From: Paracoccaceae bacterium
Lineage (GTDB): Bacteria; Pseudomonadota; Alphaproteobacteria; Rhodobacterales; Rhodobacteraceae
Reading direction: 5' to 3'
Assembly (NCBI GenBank): GCA_019911965.1
Contig: JAIOJF010000038.1
Location: 62,001-126,000, forward strand
Length of the DNA: 64,000 nt
The position numbers were made by a program, and so were the translations under genes. Below, piece by piece: positions 27,162-35,949 of this stretch. Below the pieces are notes generated by a model. The model was not told the origin of the DNA. It saw only the letters and a list, made by a program, of their open reading frames with translations, and searched no databases. Each line of letters starts with the position of its first letter. Position 1 is the first letter of the stretch.

Positions 27162-27971
27162 ATGCGCCAGATCAAGGAATATCCGATGGGCGAGCGGCAT
27201 TTCGGCCGGGTCAACTGGCTGGGCCTCTATACCCTTGCGGAACGCGAGGTGGTGCGCTTCACCTCGGTCTGGAGCCAGACCGTGCTGGCCCCCCTGATCA
27301 CTGCCGGGCTGTTCCTGATGGTGTTCGATCTGGCCATCGGCAGCCAGCGCGGCGAGGTGATGGGGGTGGCCTATTCGCATTTCCTGGCCCCCGGCATCCT
27401 GATGATGAGCGTCATTCAGAACGCGTTTGCCAACACCGCCTCGTCGCTGGTGATCTCCAAGGTGCAGGGCAATATCGTCGATACGCTGATGCCGCCCCTG
27501 TCACCGCTGGAACTGGTGATCGGCTATACGCTGGGCGGCATGGCGCGGGGCTTCGCGGTGGCGCTGGCGATTGCGCTGGTGACGTTCCCGGTGCTGGGGG
27601 TCGGCATTGCGCATCCCATGTGGGCCTTGTTGTTCCTGGCGCTCGGGAGTGCGCTTCTGGCGCTGATCGGGGTTCTGGCCGGGATCGTGTCGGACCGGTT
27701 CGACCAGATGAACGCCATTACCAATTTCATCGTGACACCGCTCAGCTTCCTGTCAGGCACGTTTTATTCCATCGACATCCTGCCCGCGGCCCTGCATGTC
27801 GCGGTAGCGTGGAATCCCATCTTCTACCTGATCGACGGCATGCGCTATGGCGTGATCGGCGCGTCGGATGCCTCGCCGGTTCTGGGGGCGCTGGTTTGCG
27901 GTGGGCTGACGCTGGTGCTTGGCATCTGGTCGTGGCGGTGGTTTTCCACCGGCTACCGGCTGAAAAGCTGA
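27162..27971 (+). CDS. ABC-2 type transporter permease
   Basis: A 269-aa six-helix permease of the ABC-2 family: GLYTLAEREVVRFTSVWSQTVLAPL at the N-terminal elbow, FLAPGILMMSVIQNAFANTASSLVISKVQGNIVDTLMPPLSP in the centre, and FYSIDILPAALHVAVAWNPIFYLIDGMRYG near the end. It is homologous to drug, polysaccharide and NodJ-like exporters; the ATPase partner is not in this window. GGAGGGG before ATG 27162 sets the start. It is divergent from gcrA across 134 bp. Substrate unknown. Confidence 0.92.
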   Translation: MRQIKEYPMGERHFGRVNWLGLYTLAEREVVRFTSVWSQTVLAPLITAGLFLMVFDLAIGSQRGEVMGVAYSHFLAPGILMMSVIQNAFANTASSLVISKVQGNIVDTLMPPLSPLELVIGYTLGGMARGFAVALAIALVTFPVLGVGIAHPMWALLFLALGSALLALIGVLAGIVSDRFDQMNAITNFIVTPLSFLSGTFYSIDILPAALHVAVAWNPIFYLIDGMRYGVIGASDASPVLGALVCGGLTLVLGIWSWRWFSTGYRLKS

Positions 27972-28077
27972 ACCTGGTCGCAAAAGCGAACCACGGGGCG
28001 TCGCGGACGGGCAAGACCCATGCCGCGCCTCCGGTCCACGCTGGCCGCGCAATGCAACTCCGAAAGGGCACAAACAT

Positions 28078-29034
28078 ATGAAAATCGGCTTCATCGGCCT
28101 TGGCAATGTCGGCGGCAAACTGGCCGGCAGCCTGCTGCGCAACGGCATTGATCTGACGGTTCACGACCTGGACCCGGACCTGGTTGCAGGCTTCACCGCA
28201 GGTGGCGCGAAGGCGGGCGATGGTCCGGCCCAGATGATGCGCGACTGCGATGCAATCATCACCTGCCTGCCGTCACCGGCGGCCTCGGCGGCGGTGGTCG
28301 AGGGCAAGGGCGGCTTGCTGGAGGCGATGGGCGCCGGCAAGATCTGGATGGAAATGTCCTCCAATGACGAAGCCGAGGTGAAACGCCTCGGGGCCAAGGT
28401 GATCGCCGCTGGCGGGGCGGCGGTGGATTGCCCGGTTTCCGGCGGCTGCCACCGCGCGGCCACCGGCAATATCTCGATCTTCGCGGGCTGTGATCGGCCC
28501 ACCTTCGAGCGCATCCTGCCGCTTCTGACGGTGCTGGGGCGGCGGGTGCTGCATACCGGCCCGCTTGGCACCGCCTCCACCCTGAAGGTGATGACGAATT
28601 ACCTGGCCACCGCCAACCTGCTGACCTGCTGCGAGGCGCTGGTGACGATGAAGGCGGCGGGGCTGGACCTGGCCACCACCTACGAGGCGATCCGTATATC
28701 CTCGGGCACTTCGTTCGTGCATGAAACCGAAAGCCAGGTGATCCTGAACGGCAGCCGCGATATCGGATTTACCATGGACCTGGTTAAAAAGGATATCGGC
28801 CTGTTTCAGGAGATCGCCAACCGCAACGGCGTGGCGCTGGAGCTTAGCCCGATGCTGATCAACATCTTCAATGACGGCATCGCGCGCTATGGTCCGCGCG
28901 CGCAGTCCGACGACATCATCCGCAGGCTGGAAGAGGCCACCGGCCTTGACATCCGCGCCCCCGGATTTCCGCCCGAGATGGTGGATGACGAACCCGAGGA
29001 GCCGGGCTACGAGGTGGTGCCGAACCGCGCCTGA
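28078..29034 (+). CDS. NAD(P)-dependent beta-hydroxyacid dehydrogenase (3-hydroxyisobutyrate dehydrogenase-like)
   Basis: A 318-aa Rossmann dehydrogenase. The N-terminal IGFIGLGNVGGKLAGSLL binds the nucleotide, VDCPVSGGCHRAATGNISIFAGC is the substrate-binding signature, and MTNYLATANLLTCCEALVTMKAAG contains the region of the catalytic lysine, but asparagine stands at the TNYL position where a lysine (K-N) is expected; the adjacent LKVMTNY lysine is the likely equivalent. It is 128 bp upstream of soxB and may belong to the same operon. It could oxidise a hydroxyacid linked to one-carbon or amine catabolism (inference). Confidence 0.87.
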   Translation: MKIGFIGLGNVGGKLAGSLLRNGIDLTVHDLDPDLVAGFTAGGAKAGDGPAQMMRDCDAIITCLPSPAASAAVVEGKGGLLEAMGAGKIWMEMSSNDEAEVKRLGAKVIAAGGAAVDCPVSGGCHRAATGNISIFAGCDRPTFERILPLLTVLGRRVLHTGPLGTASTLKVMTNYLATANLLTCCEALVTMKAAGLDLATTYEAIRISSGTSFVHETESQVILNGSRDIGFTMDLVKKDIGLFQEIANRNGVALELSPMLINIFNDGIARYGPRAQSDDIIRRLEEATGLDIRAPGFPPEMVDDEPEEPGYEVVPNRA

Positions 29035-29162
29035 CAAGGCCGCCGCCAAAATCACCGCCTGTCGCATTCAGGGCCGGTTTGTGTCGATTTCATCCTTGCT
29101 TGCCGCCGGGGCTTGGCATTCTATGGCAAGGGGGTCCGGGATGGCCCCGGGGGAGTTGCATC

Positions 29163-30413
29163 ATGCGATATTCGGCGCTTGGCGTTTTCTGGCACGGCCT
29201 GACCGGCAACAAGGGCTGGAAACCGGTCTGGCGCAATCCCGATCCGAAACCGCATTACGACGTGGTGATCATCGGCGGCGGCGGGCACGGGCTTTCGACT
29301 GCCTATTACCTGGCCGAGCGCTATGGCATCCGCAATGTCGCGGTGCTTGAAAAAGGCTATCTTGGCAGCGGCAGCATCGGGCGCAACACCACCATCGTGC
29401 GGGCGAATTACATGCTGGAAGGCAATTCGCAATTCTACTCGCATTCGCTGAAATTGTGGGAAAACCTAGAGGCCGAGCTGAACTACAACGTCATGCATTC
29501 GCAGCGCGGTCAGGTCATGCTGGGCCATTCCGACGGTCAGATGGACATGCTGGCACGGCGCGGCAACATGATGCGGATGCAGGGCGACGATGCGGTTTTG
29601 TGGGGGCGCGAGGATGTGCGAAAGCACCTGCCCTATATCGACCACGAAAATGCGCGCTTCCCGGTTTACGGCGGCCTGATGCACTGGCGCGGAGGTACGG
29701 CGCGCCACGATGCGGTGGCCTGGGGCTATGCCCGCGGCGCGGATATGCGGGGCGTCGATCTGATCCAGAACTGCGAGGTGACGGGCATCCGGGTTGAAGG
29801 CGGCGTGGTGCGCGGGGTGGACACCACGCGCGGCCATATCGGGGCCGGCAAGGTGGCGCTGACCGCCGCCGGGCGGTCCAGCCAGGTGGCCGCGATGGCC
29901 GGTCTGCGCCTGCCGATCGAAAGCCATGTGTTGCAGGCCTTCGTCACGGAAGGGCTGAAGCCGGTGATCCCGCATGTCGTCAGCTTCGGCATGGGGCATT
30001 TCTATATCAGCCAGTCGGACAAGGGCGGGCTGGTGTTCGGCGGCGATCTGGACATGTACAATTCCTACGCCCAGCGCGGCAATCTGCCGATGGTCGAACA
30101 TGTGGCCGAGGCCGGCATGGCGCTGATGCCGATGATCGGCAAGGCGAAGATGCTCAGGTCCTGGGGCGGGGTGATGGACATGTCGATGGACGGCTCGCCG
30201 ATCATCGACAAGACCGATATCGCGGGCCTGTTCCTGAATTGCGGCTGGTGTTACGGCGGCTTCAAGGCGGTGCCGGGATCAGGGGACGCCTTCGCGCATC
30301 TGATCGCGTCCGGCAATCACCACCCGGCGGCGGACAAGTTCCTGCTCAGCCGGTTCCGCACCGGCCATGTGATCGACGAAACCGGCAACGGCGCAACGCC
30401 GAACCTGCATTGA
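29163..30413 (+). CDS. soxB: Sarcosine oxidase subunit beta
   Basis: A 416-aa flavoprotein subunit of heterotetrameric sarcosine oxidase, which demethylates sarcosine to glycine and passes the methyl group as formaldehyde or 5,10-methylene-THF. The N-terminal FAD fold reads DVVIIGGGGHGLSTAYYLAERYG. GGTARHDAVAWGYARGA holds the conserved histidine region where the covalent FMN is attached. GLFLNCGWCYGGFKAVPGSG is near the C-terminus. GGGGAG precedes ATG 29163; the longer frame to 29079 has no such site. soxD follows 13 bp later. Confidence 0.96.
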   Translation: MRYSALGVFWHGLTGNKGWKPVWRNPDPKPHYDVVIIGGGGHGLSTAYYLAERYGIRNVAVLEKGYLGSGSIGRNTTIVRANYMLEGNSQFYSHSLKLWENLEAELNYNVMHSQRGQVMLGHSDGQMDMLARRGNMMRMQGDDAVLWGREDVRKHLPYIDHENARFPVYGGLMHWRGGTARHDAVAWGYARGADMRGVDLIQNCEVTGIRVEGGVVRGVDTTRGHIGAGKVALTAAGRSSQVAAMAGLRLPIESHVLQAFVTEGLKPVIPHVVSFGMGHFYISQSDKGGLVFGGDLDMYNSYAQRGNLPMVEHVAEAGMALMPMIGKAKMLRSWGGVMDMSMDGSPIIDKTDIAGLFLNCGWCYGGFKAVPGSGDAFAHLIASGNHHPAADKFLLSRFRTGHVIDETGNGATPNLH

Positions 30414-30426
30414 GGGGATACCAGAA

Positions 30427-30699
30427 ATGCGCATCACCTGCCCGATCTGCGGCGACCGCGACCTGCGCGAGTTTCACTATCGCGGGGCCGCCAAGCTGAT
30501 GCACCGCCCCGCCCCCGATGCCGGTGACGAGGCGTTTTACGATTACGTCCATATCCGCGAAAACCCGCCCGGACTGAACCGCGAATTGTGGTTCCACGAG
30601 CTTGGCTGCCGCGCCTGGCTGGTGGCGGAACGCGACGTGACGAGTCATGAATTCAAATCGGTGGAACTGGCGGCAGAGGCCAAAAGGGGCGCGAAATGA
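30427..30699 (+). CDS. soxD: Sarcosine oxidase subunit delta
   Basis: A 90-aa zinc-binding subunit: MRITCPICGDRDLREFHYRG supplies CPIC, and FHELGCRAWLVAERD supplies the further ligands. It bridges the alpha and beta subunits in known structures. It ends four bases inside the soxA start (ATGA overlap), so translation is coupled. Confidence 0.95.
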   Translation: MRITCPICGDRDLREFHYRGAAKLMHRPAPDAGDEAFYDYVHIRENPPGLNRELWFHELGCRAWLVAERDVTSHEFKSVELAAEAKRGAK

Positions 30700-33635
30700 G
30701 CAGGCTTGCCAAGGGCGGACAGATCGACCGCAGCCAATCCGTACCGTTCAGCTTCGACGGCAGGACCCTGATCGGCCATGCCGGTGACACGCTGGCCTCG
30801 GCGCTGATCGCCAATGATGTGAAACTGGTGGCGCGTTCGTTCAAGTATCACCGCCCGCGCGGCATCCTGACCGCCGGTTCGGAAGAACCCAACGCCCTGG
30901 TCGGGATCGGCACCGGCGATCAGATCGCCCCCAATGTCCGCGCCACCATGCAGGAGGTCTATCGCGGCCTGGCGGCGCATTCGCAAAACCATCTCGGGCC
31001 GCTGGCCTATGACCTGCTGGCGGTCAACGACCTGATGGCACCGTTCTTCGGCGCAGGGTTCTACTACAAGACCTTCATGTGGCCCAAGGCGTTCTGGGAG
31101 AAAATCTACGAACCGCTGATCCGCCGCGCCGCCGGGATCGGAGCGCTCAGCGGGGTCGAAGATCGCGCGGCCTATGACAAGGCCTTTGCGTTCTGCGACG
31201 TGCTGGTGATCGGGGCCGGACCGGCGGGGCTGATGGCCGCATTGGTGGCGGCCAAGGGCGGGGCCGATGTGATCCTGGTGGACGAGGATTTCCGCATGGG
31301 CGGGCGGCTGAATGCGGATATGCAGGAGGTTGGCGGCAAGCCCGGTGCCGATTGGGCCGCCGACACAGTGGCGGACTTGGCGGCGATGGACAATGTGCGC
31401 CTGATGCCGCGCACCACGATCACCGGGGCCTATGACGGTGGCACCTTTGGCGCGCTGCAGCGGGTGTCGCACCACATTGCCCGCCCGGGCGCGGATCTGC
31501 CGCTGGAAACCTTCTGGCGGATCGTGGCGAAGCGCGCGATCCTGGCCGGTGGCGCGCTGGAACGCCCGATCGTGTTTCCCGACAACGATCGCCCCGGCAT
31601 CATGCTGGCCTCGGGCCTGCGCAGTTACGTCAACCGCTTTGCCGCCACGCCGGGACAGGCCGTCAGCCTGTTCACCAACAACGACAACGCGCATCAGACG
31701 GCGCGGGATCTGCAGGCGGCTGGCGTGAGGATCGCGGCGGTGATCGACAGCCGGGCGGATGCGAAGATTTCCGGCGATTTCCCGGTCCTGACCGGGGCCA
31801 GCGTGATCGCCACCAAAGGCCGCAAGGCGCTGCGCGGCATCACCGTGCAGACCGCCTCGGGCATCCGCAATATCGAAACCGATTGCCTGGCGGTGTCGGG
31901 CGGGTGGAACCCGTCGGTACATCTGACCTGCCACATGAATGGCAAGCCGGTCTGGCGCGAGGATATCGCGGCCTTCGTACCGTCGGACGGGGCCATTCCC
32001 GGCATGATCGTCGCCGGTGCGGCGGGGGGGGATTTCTCCACCCATGCGGCGCTGAAAACCGGCGCGGGCGCGGCGAAAGCGGTGCTGAAGGATCTGTTCG
32101 GCAAAGCCCCGCGCATCACCCTGCCCAAGGCCGAGGATGCGCCGGGCGCGATGACCCCGTTCTGGCATGTCAGCGGCGGCAGGGGCCGGGCCTGGCTGGA
32201 CCTGGCCAATGATGTCACCACCAAGGACGTGGTGCTGGCGCATCGCGAAAACTTCCGCTCGGTCGAGCATCTGAAACGCTACACGACGCTCGGCATGGCC
32301 CCCGATCAGGGCAAATTGTCCAATCTCGGGGCGCTGGCGATCATGGCCGAGTTGACCGGCCAGACCATCCCCGAAACCGGCACCACGATATTCCGCCCGC
32401 CCTATACCCCGGTCGCCATCGGCGCGCTTGGGGCGCATGGCAAGCACAAGGGTTTCGCGCCGGAACGCTTCATCCCGTCCGATGCGCTGGCCCGCGAACA
32501 GGGCGCGCGTTTCGTCGAGGCGGGCCTGTGGTATCGCCCGTCATGGTTCCCCGCCGGGGGCGAGACCCACTGGCGGCAAAGCTGCGACCGCGAGGTCAAC
32601 ATGGTGCGCTCAAGCGTTGGTCTGTGCGACGTGACCACCCTTGGCAAGATCGACATTCAGGGGCCGGACGCGGCGGAATTTCTGGACCGGGTCTATGCCA
32701 ACATGTTCTCCACCCTGAAGGTGGGCCGGGTGCGTTACGGCCTGATGCTACGCGAAGACGGCATGGTGATGGATGACGGCACCTCGGCACGCTTCAGTGA
32801 CACGCATTTCGTGATGACCACCACCACGGCAGCCGCCGGTCAAGTAATGACGCATCTCGATTTCTGCGCCCAGGTGCTGTGGCCGGAGCTGGACGTGCAG
32901 TTCATTTCCGTTACCGAGCAATGGGCGCAATTCGCGGTGGCCGGGCCGCGTTCGCGCGAGGTGCTGGCGGGCCTATGCGATACCGCGATCACCGATGAGG
33001 CGTTTCCCTACATGTCCTGCGGCGAGGTTTCGATCGGCGCGGTTCGCGGGAGGCTGTTCCGCATCTCGTTTTCCGGCGAACATGCCTACGAGATCGCGGT
33101 GCCGGCGCGGTATGGCGACGCGCTGGCGCGCACACTCGACGGCGCGGCAAAGGCGCTGGGCGGCGGCTGGTACGGCATGGAGGCACTGAACGTGCTGCGG
33201 CTGGAAAAAGGCTTCATCACGCATGCGGAAATTCACGGCCGGGTGACGGCGGACGATATCGGCATGGGGCGGATGGTGTCGGCAAAGAAAGATTGCGTCG
33301 GCAAGGTGATGAGCCAGCGGCCCGGCCTGTCGGGGCCGGAGCGCGAGCAACTGGTGGCGCTGAAGCCGGTTGGCGCGGTCAAGCAGTTCGGCGGTGGCGC
33401 GCATCTGTTCAACGAAGGCGCGCCGCAGGTGCGCGAGAACGATCAGGGATATGTCACCAGCCATTGTTTCTCGCCCACGCTGGGCCATCCGATCGCGCTG
33501 GCTTTCGTGAAGAACGGCCATGCCCGGATCGGCGAGCATATCCGGATGAAGGATTACATGCGCGATATCGAAACCATCTGCGAGATCTGCCCGCCGGTGC
33601 ATCTGGACCCAGAGGGAGGGAAATTGCGTGGTTGA
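30696..33635 (+). CDS. soxA: Sarcosine oxidase subunit alpha
   Basis: A 979-aa subunit with three modules: an N-terminal ferredoxin-like fold (~1-95, IDRSQSVPFSFDGRTLIGHAGDTLASAL), a NAD-binding Rossmann part (VLVIGAGPAGLMAALVAAKGGADVILVDED near residue 170), and a C-terminal GcvT/aminomethyltransferase domain (~600-979) that binds tetrahydrofolate and makes 5,10-methylene-THF. The motif SSVGLCDVTTLGKIDIQGPDAAEFLDRVY marks its beginning. It overlaps soxD upstream and soxG downstream by a few bases. Length matches the usual 960-1000 aa. Confidence 0.96.
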   Translation: MSRLAKGGQIDRSQSVPFSFDGRTLIGHAGDTLASALIANDVKLVARSFKYHRPRGILTAGSEEPNALVGIGTGDQIAPNVRATMQEVYRGLAAHSQNHLGPLAYDLLAVNDLMAPFFGAGFYYKTFMWPKAFWEKIYEPLIRRAAGIGALSGVEDRAAYDKAFAFCDVLVIGAGPAGLMAALVAAKGGADVILVDEDFRMGGRLNADMQEVGGKPGADWAADTVADLAAMDNVRLMPRTTITGAYDGGTFGALQRVSHHIARPGADLPLETFWRIVAKRAILAGGALERPIVFPDNDRPGIMLASGLRSYVNRFAATPGQAVSLFTNNDNAHQTARDLQAAGVRIAAVIDSRADAKISGDFPVLTGASVIATKGRKALRGITVQTASGIRNIETDCLAVSGGWNPSVHLTCHMNGKPVWREDIAAFVPSDGAIPGMIVAGAAGGDFSTHAALKTGAGAAKAVLKDLFGKAPRITLPKAEDAPGAMTPFWHVSGGRGRAWLDLANDVTTKDVVLAHRENFRSVEHLKRYTTLGMAPDQGKLSNLGALAIMAELTGQTIPETGTTIFRPPYTPVAIGALGAHGKHKGFAPERFIPSDALAREQGARFVEAGLWYRPSWFPAGGETHWRQSCDREVNMVRSSVGLCDVTTLGKIDIQGPDAAEFLDRVYANMFSTLKVGRVRYGLMLREDGMVMDDGTSARFSDTHFVMTTTTAAAGQVMTHLDFCAQVLWPELDVQFISVTEQWAQFAVAGPRSREVLAGLCDTAITDEAFPYMSCGEVSIGAVRGRLFRISFSGEHAYEIAVPARYGDALARTLDGAAKALGGGWYGMEALNVLRLEKGFITHAEIHGRVTADDIGMGRMVSAKKDCVGKVMSQRPGLSGPEREQLVALKPVGAVKQFGGGAHLFNEGAPQVRENDQGYVTSHCFSPTLGHPIALAFVKNGHARIGEHIRMKDYMRDIETICEICPPVHLDPEGGKLRG

Positions 33636-34179
33636 CCTGATTGCCAAAAGCCCCGCTGCGGGCCTGCTGCCCTTTGTCGCCGGAGGCGTGACACTGGCCG
33701 AGATCGTGCCGGATTTCATCACCTCGATCATGCCGCACAGGGATGCGCGGGCGGCGGTGAGTGCGGCGCTGAAGGCGGCACATGGCATGGCCCTTCCGGG
33801 CGATGGCCGAACCAGCGGGAGGGCGGCTTTGCGCGCGGTCTGGACCGGGCGGGGGCAGTATTTCCTGATCGGCGAGGCGGCGGCGGATGCGTCTTTGGCG
33901 GCGGTGGCGTCGCTGAGCGACCAGCGCGACGGCTGGGCATTGCTGACACTGGAAGGGGATGCGGCGGCGGACGTGCTGGCGCGGATCTGCCCGCTGGATC
34001 TGCGGGCCGGAAGCTTCAGGCGCGGCGATACCGCGCGCACCGAGGTGGCGCATATGATGGCGGTGGTGACGCGCAGCACCAGGGGGTTCGAGATCATGGT
34101 GATGCGCAGTTTCACGCGCACGGCGGTGGCGCAGATCACCGGGGCCATGCGCTCGTTGGCGGCGCAGGGGGCGGGCTGA
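33628..34179 (+). CDS. soxG: Sarcosine oxidase subunit gamma
   Basis: A 183-aa protein resembling a GcvT-like subunit that packs against soxA: FITSIMPHRDARAAVSAALKAAHG in the first half and ADVLARICPLDLRAGSFRRGDTARTEVAHMMAVV in the second. It starts with GTG, overlapping the end of soxA by eight bases, behind GGGAGGG. Last gene of the soxBDAG operon; no hairpin terminator is evident directly behind it. Confidence 0.92.
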   Translation: MVDLIAKSPAAGLLPFVAGGVTLAEIVPDFITSIMPHRDARAAVSAALKAAHGMALPGDGRTSGRAALRAVWTGRGQYFLIGEAAADASLAAVASLSDQRDGWALLTLEGDAAADVLARICPLDLRAGSFRRGDTARTEVAHMMAVVTRSTRGFEIMVMRSFTRTAVAQITGAMRSLAAQGAG

Positions 34180-34204
34180 GCCAGAGCGTGCTACGGCAAA
34201 TCAA

Positions 34205-34400
34205 GGCGTCGGAAACTGTTCGCCCAGTCCCGATCTTGCCCCACTTTTGGCACGGGGGCACCCCCGGGCCGCGCCCGACCCTCCCCACGGGAGGGCGCTT
34301 GGTGAGGTTGCGGCTAGCTACAGTTTTGGATTTGTTTCGAAGTGTTCGCACAGTCCGACCATTCCGAACGCCCTCCCAGGGTCGGACGCGGCCCTCTGTT
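34205..34400. repeat. Repeat-rich intergenic element, copy B
   Basis: Contains the inverted counterpart (34246-34276) of the 6170-6200 element, an inverted repeat GGGCCGCGCCCGACCCT / AGGGTCGGACGCGGCCC (34266-34282 and 34378-34394, one mismatch), and a direct repeat TGTTCGCmCAGTCC (34217-34230, 34343-34356). No reading frame here looks real. It lies between soxG and tRNA-His and may be a decayed dispersed element. Confidence 0.5.
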
Positions 34401-34461
34401 GTCAGCGGTGCCTAAATCGGTGGTTCTTGTTGTCTGGCGGATCGAGCCGACAAAGGAAGGG

Positions 34462-34538
34462 TGGTACCGACGCCCCGGCTCGAACGGGGGACCCCTAGAT
34501 CCACAATCTAGTGCTCTAACCAACTGAGCTACGTCGGC
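34462..34538 (-). tRNA. tRNA-His (anticodon GTG)
   Basis: The 77-nt gene folds completely: acceptor GCCGACG/CGTCGGT, D stem GCTC/GAGC, anticodon stem CTAGA/TCTAG with loop TTGTGGA, T arm CCCCG-TTCGAGC-CGGGG, and encoded CCA. Position 73 is A, the pair 1-72 is G-U and the base before position 1 is T, so the usual G(-1):C73 identity pair of tRNA-His is absent. That combination is known for a subset of alphaproteobacteria whose HisRS does not need G(-1). Confidence 0.95.
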
Positions 34539-34708
34539 ACAAATGCCCTTGCAAGGGCGGCCTCTGGCCTTGCCCGGTCGAAGTAAGGATATATCCCGCA
34601 AGCGTCAATATGCAATCGCCAGATTTGCCGCCTAGCCGGCCCGGTCATGTTTCGCTTGAAAAGCCGGGCTGCCGTCGTTACCTCACATGCACCTTCCGGG
34701 AGGCCGAT

Positions 34709-34906
34709 ATGGGCATCAACAAGCAAAGCGAAATCGCCGCCAATCTGCAGATCGGGCCGACCACGGCCGGCATGGTGCGCATCTATGTCGACGGGCCGGG
34801 GATCGACCTGCCGCTCGATTTCGATCCGGAAGAGGCGGAGGAGATTGCCGAGGAATTGCGCGCCGCGGCACAGCAGGCGCGTGGCGCGACCGGCAAGAAA
34901 CGCTGA
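34709..34906 (+). CDS. DUF6324 family small protein
   Basis: A 65-aa acidic protein, MGINKQSEIAANLQIGPTTAG at the start, then RIYVDGPGIDLPLDFDPEEAEEIAEEL and a basic tail. It matches a small alphaproteobacterial family of unknown function by its conserved core. CGGGAGG five bases upstream supports ATG 34709. It converges with the next small gene, seven bases apart. Confidence 0.8.
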   Translation: MGINKQSEIAANLQIGPTTAGMVRIYVDGPGIDLPLDFDPEEAEEIAEELRAAAQQARGATGKKR

Positions 34907-34913
34907 GCGCCGG

Positions 34914-35099
34914 TCAGGTATAAACCCCGCCCGGGCCGATCAGTTCAAAGCCGGTAATCTCGAATTCATACAGGCCGTCGCCGGTCGGTTTTTCGGCGCG
35001 CGCGATCAGCTTGCCGTCCTTGTCGTGAAACACCGCATGCGCGGTATGCAGGGCGCGGTAGCACCAGTCGCCATCGGGGTAGTGGTATTTGATCATCAT
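34914..35099 (-). CDS. Small conserved hypothetical protein (61 aa)
   Basis: A short protein, MMIKYHYPDGDWCYRALHTAHAVFHD, with probable beta-strands (GLYEFEITGFELIGPGGVYT) and no known domain. Its start overlaps the stop codon of mmcB by four bases (ATGA), so it is coupled to mmcB and should be induced with it under DNA damage (inference from the shared LexA box). Confidence 0.75.
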   Translation of the reverse strand: MMIKYHYPDGDWCYRALHTAHAVFHDKDGKLIARAEKPTGDGLYEFEITGFELIGPGGVYT

Positions 35100-35584
35100 T
35101 CCGGCATCTCCCTGTTGCGGCTGGCGGTGTCAAAGATTGCCACCCCCGGATCACGAAACCCGCGCAGCCGCTCGGCGGCGTTGCGGGCGAATTTCAGTGT
35201 CAGCTTCCTGCGCCTTGCCGCTGGCAGCCTGTCTTCGGCGGGCATGCGCAGGATTTCGGCATCGTAGGCATCGGCCAGGATCAGGCCGCTGGCATCGGGC
35301 AGGATCTCGGCCGGGAAATCGGACCCGACGGCCCAGAAATAGCGATCGCAGAATTCAAGATAGCCCTGCCATTTTGCATCAGCCTGGAAATCGGCCAGCG
35401 AGGATTTGCATTCGACCACCCACAATTCGCCCTTCGGCCCCAGTGCCATCACATCGACCCTGAGGCCGGGGGCGGGCACGAATTCCTCCAGTGTCAGGAA
35501 ATCATATTGCCTGAGATGGCGGCAAACGCCGCGAGCCAGCAATTGTCCTTGCATGAGGGTCTGGGGCATCATGGTCTGGGTCAT
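35096..35584 (-). CDS. mmcB: MmcB family DNA repair protein
   Basis: A 162-aa PD-(D/E)xK-like nuclease fold: LRVDVMALGPKGELWVVECKSSLADFQADAKWQGYLEFCDRYFWAV has the D...ExK core (D near 40, E-C-K near 55). Caulobacter MmcB belongs to the SOS regulon and helps tolerate mitomycin C. A perfect GTTC-N7-GTTC LexA box ends 11 bp before ATG 35584. Upstream in-frame ATGs at 35605 and 35629 would lie inside or beyond the operator, so 35584 is chosen. The downstream 61-aa gene is coupled. Confidence 0.88.
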   Translation of the reverse strand: MTQTMMPQTLMQGQLLARGVCRHLRQYDFLTLEEFVPAPGLRVDVMALGPKGELWVVECKSSLADFQADAKWQGYLEFCDRYFWAVGSDFPAEILPDASGLILADAYDAEILRMPAEDRLPAARRRKLTLKFARNAAERLRGFRDPGVAIFDTASRNREMPE

Positions 35585-35594
35585 TCCGGGATAT

Positions 35595-35609
35595 GAACAT
35601 TTCATGAAC
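35595..35609 (-). promoter_or_regulatory. LexA box GTTC-N7-GTTC
   Basis: Read on the minus strand: GTTC-ATGAAAT-GTTC, exactly the alphaproteobacterial LexA direct-repeat operator, immediately upstream of mmcB, a known SOS gene in Caulobacter. Confidence 0.85.
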
Positions 35610-35714
35610 ATACGGTCAAGCCCCGGCATCCTCTTGTGTCGGGTGATCCGCGTCCCTAGATTGGCATTCGGCGGATCTGCCCTTCGCGTGAGAGGTCCAA
35701 TTCCAGTGGCCTTA

Positions 35715-35880
35715 AATATTCTTGAGGGAGCTGGCTCTGCGACTGGCCCTGGCCTATCGCACCCGGTGCCCACCTGGTTGTACCAGGCTCCCGGGAATTA
35801 CCCACCTCCACGGTTGCGACGGTCCCCGCCGCTTTTGCCCCTTGGGTGTTCTGCTTTTGGCGGCAACAGGGGCAAATTTC
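35715..35880 (+). ncRNA. ssrS: Candidate 6S RNA
   Basis: A gene-free stretch directly upstream of fthC, the classic position of 6S RNA (ssrS-ygfA). It can form a rod: a terminal hairpin CCTGG-TTGTA-CCAGG (35773-35787) is extended by CCCGG/CCGGG pairing; the flanks ~35731-35745 and ~35810-35830 pair partly (CTGCGA / TTGCGAC region), leaving an open central bubble as in 6S RNA. A 9-bp hairpin TTTGCCCCT / AGGGGCAAA follows at ~35835-35877. Covariance evidence is not available, so borders are approximate. Confidence 0.55.
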
Positions 35881-35949
35881 GTGGCAGGAAGTGATGGCGG
35901 GGCGGTTTCAGCGCCCGGTTTTCTGAGTATTTCTACCGAAAAGAAGCCC

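Noticed and set aside
29060-29160. Sigma54 promoter before soxB
   Set aside because: TTGGCATTCTATGGCAAG resembles the -24/-12 elements, but the GG-to-GC spacing is one base short.
30645-32447. 600-codon minus-strand open frame
   Set aside because: Antisense to soxA.
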